A stretch of DNA of 13,961 nt from positions 1-13,961 of the forward strand of contig WRAL01000012.1 of the NCBI GenBank assembly GCA_009780285.1, in the 5' to 3' direction. Source of the DNA: Treponema sp. (lineage in GTDB: Bacteria; Spirochaetota; Spirochaetia; Treponematales; Breznakiellaceae). The notes below the pieces were generated by a model. That model worked only from the letters and a program-made list of their open reading frames with translations. It did not search any database and was not told the origin of the DNA. Positions 13,331 through 13,961 of this stretch are shown piece after piece. A program made the translations under genes and the position numbers. The number at the start of each line of letters is the position of its first letter. The stretch's first letter is position 1.

Positions 13331-13938
13331 TGCGCGAAAATCCAATGACCGACGAGAAAATGCTCGTGCTCAAAAAAATGCACCTTGCGCCCTACATGCA
13401 GATCGCCACGGTCTTGATATGCAAAACCCGGCATGGCGGGGGGAACATGTTTCGCCACCAATTGGACACGATGGCCACGCTGATCGATTACGGCTACGTG
13501 GATTCGGTTCTTATAAAGGCTTCGGTGGTTCACGACGTGCTGGAGGACGTGCTGGATTTCAATCACAACGCGCTTCTTTCCCTCGATTTTGAAAGCCACG
13601 CCGTCTACGAGCTTGTGCGCGAGGTTACTAGGACTTCAACGGAAGAGAAGCACGAATTCCTTATCCGAGTTTTCCAGCATGGCTCATGGAACGCCAAGGT
13701 TTTGAAGGTGGCCGACCGCATCTCGAACATGGTGTCCCTGGGCTTCGTCTCGAACAGGGCCTTTATCCGACGCTACTGCGACGAGACCGAGCGCTATGTC
13801 TTTCCCATCGCCGAAGTCGTGGACAAGGAAATGCTGAAGGAGCTTCAAAGACTCGTTATTTCCAGGCGCAAGCATTTGGCCCTGGAGGAAAGGGTGGAAG
13901 CCGACAAAGTCTACACGGACTCTGCCGACTTCCTTTAG
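13330..13938 (+). CDS. Small HD hydrolase of RelA/SpoT type (candidate small alarmone hydrolase)
   Basis: This is a 202-aa single-domain HD protein. Its metal and catalytic residues match the hydrolase half of Rel/SpoT: H43 (FRHQ), H68-D69 and E72-D73 (VVHDVLEDV), then D129 and N133 (KVADRISNM). Spacing is close to that of the Rel hydrolase domain (H53, H77-D78, E81-D82, D144, N148). No synthetase, TGS or ACT domain is present, so it should be a stand-alone hydrolase like Mesh1-type enzymes, removing the 3' pyrophosphate of (p)ppGpp. The substrate is inferred; NADPH or another nucleotide is possible. The start overlaps the valS stop as TAATG, with GAGG 6 nt upstream, so translation is coupled to valS. 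The window ends 23 bp after the stop. Confidence 0.82.
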   Translation: MRENPMTDEKMLVLKKMHLAPYMQIATVLICKTRHGGGNMFRHQLDTMATLIDYGYVDSVLIKASVVHDVLEDVLDFNHNALLSLDFESHAVYELVREVTRTSTEEKHEFLIRVFQHGSWNAKVLKVADRISNMVSLGFVSNRAFIRRYCDETERYVFPIAEVVDKEMLKELQRLVISRRKHLALEERVEADKVYTDSADFL

Positions 13939-13961
13939 ATTCCGCGCTTTACTGCGCCTTT

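Noticed and set aside
13939..13961. Terminator after the HD hydrolase gene
   Set aside because: GCGC-TTTACT-GCGC then CTTT is too short a stem, and the window ends before any T-tract can be judged.

Overview
The window is GC-rich bacterial chromosome. Core gene content points to a spirochaete, probably a Treponema-like lineage. The evidence is a long moxR-DUF58-bat operon with two von Willebrand A proteins (a layout I recall from Borrelia and other spirochaetes), a signal-peptide/beta-barrel-type envelope protein beside infA, and few mobile genes. The assignment is inference; Bacteroidota also carry bat operons, but the base composition and Shine-Dalgarno-led starts here do not look like that group. 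Genus cannot be fixed without a search.

Layout. 1-140: a perfect 25-bp palindromic repeat element (P1). 259-1272 (+): exported envelope protein. 1362-1586 (+): infA, with its own consensus promoter and an inverted repeat over the predicted start of transcription. 1600-8967 (-): one tight eight-gene operon, read right to left: moxR, a DUF58 gene, a one-TM signal-peptide protein, batA, batB, a TPR lipoprotein (batC-like), a BatD protein with a BatE-like TPR/SH3 tail, and an Smr-domain gene. 8993-9117 (-): tRNA-Met(CAT) with promoter and an intrinsic terminator that ends 26 bp before moxR. 9160-9828: about 670 bp of palindromic, partly tandem repeats with no gene. 9909-10467 (+): a BrnT/BrnA-type toxin-antitoxin pair. 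10501-10553: a repeat remnant. 10640-13330 (+): valS. 13330-13938 (+): a small HD hydrolase of the RelA/SpoT type that overlaps valS by one base.

How the genes work together. The bat operon encodes a MoxR AAA+ ATPase, a cytosolic MIDAS protein (DUF58), two membrane-anchored MIDAS proteins and three exported or lipidated partners. This fits an envelope chaperone or stress complex. Five consecutive genes are joined by four ATGA overlaps, so their stoichiometry is probably set by translational coupling. valS and the alarmone-type hydrolase form a second coupled pair that links tRNA charging to stringent-response control.

The most unusual signal is in the non-coding repeats. Copies of the hairpins at 9312-9815, and the two long palindromes at 19-104 and 9201-9286, differ in sequence, yet almost every change in one arm is matched in the other arm. 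The structure, not the sequence, is kept. A related 16-bp perfect inverted repeat forms the 3' end of the gene before batA.
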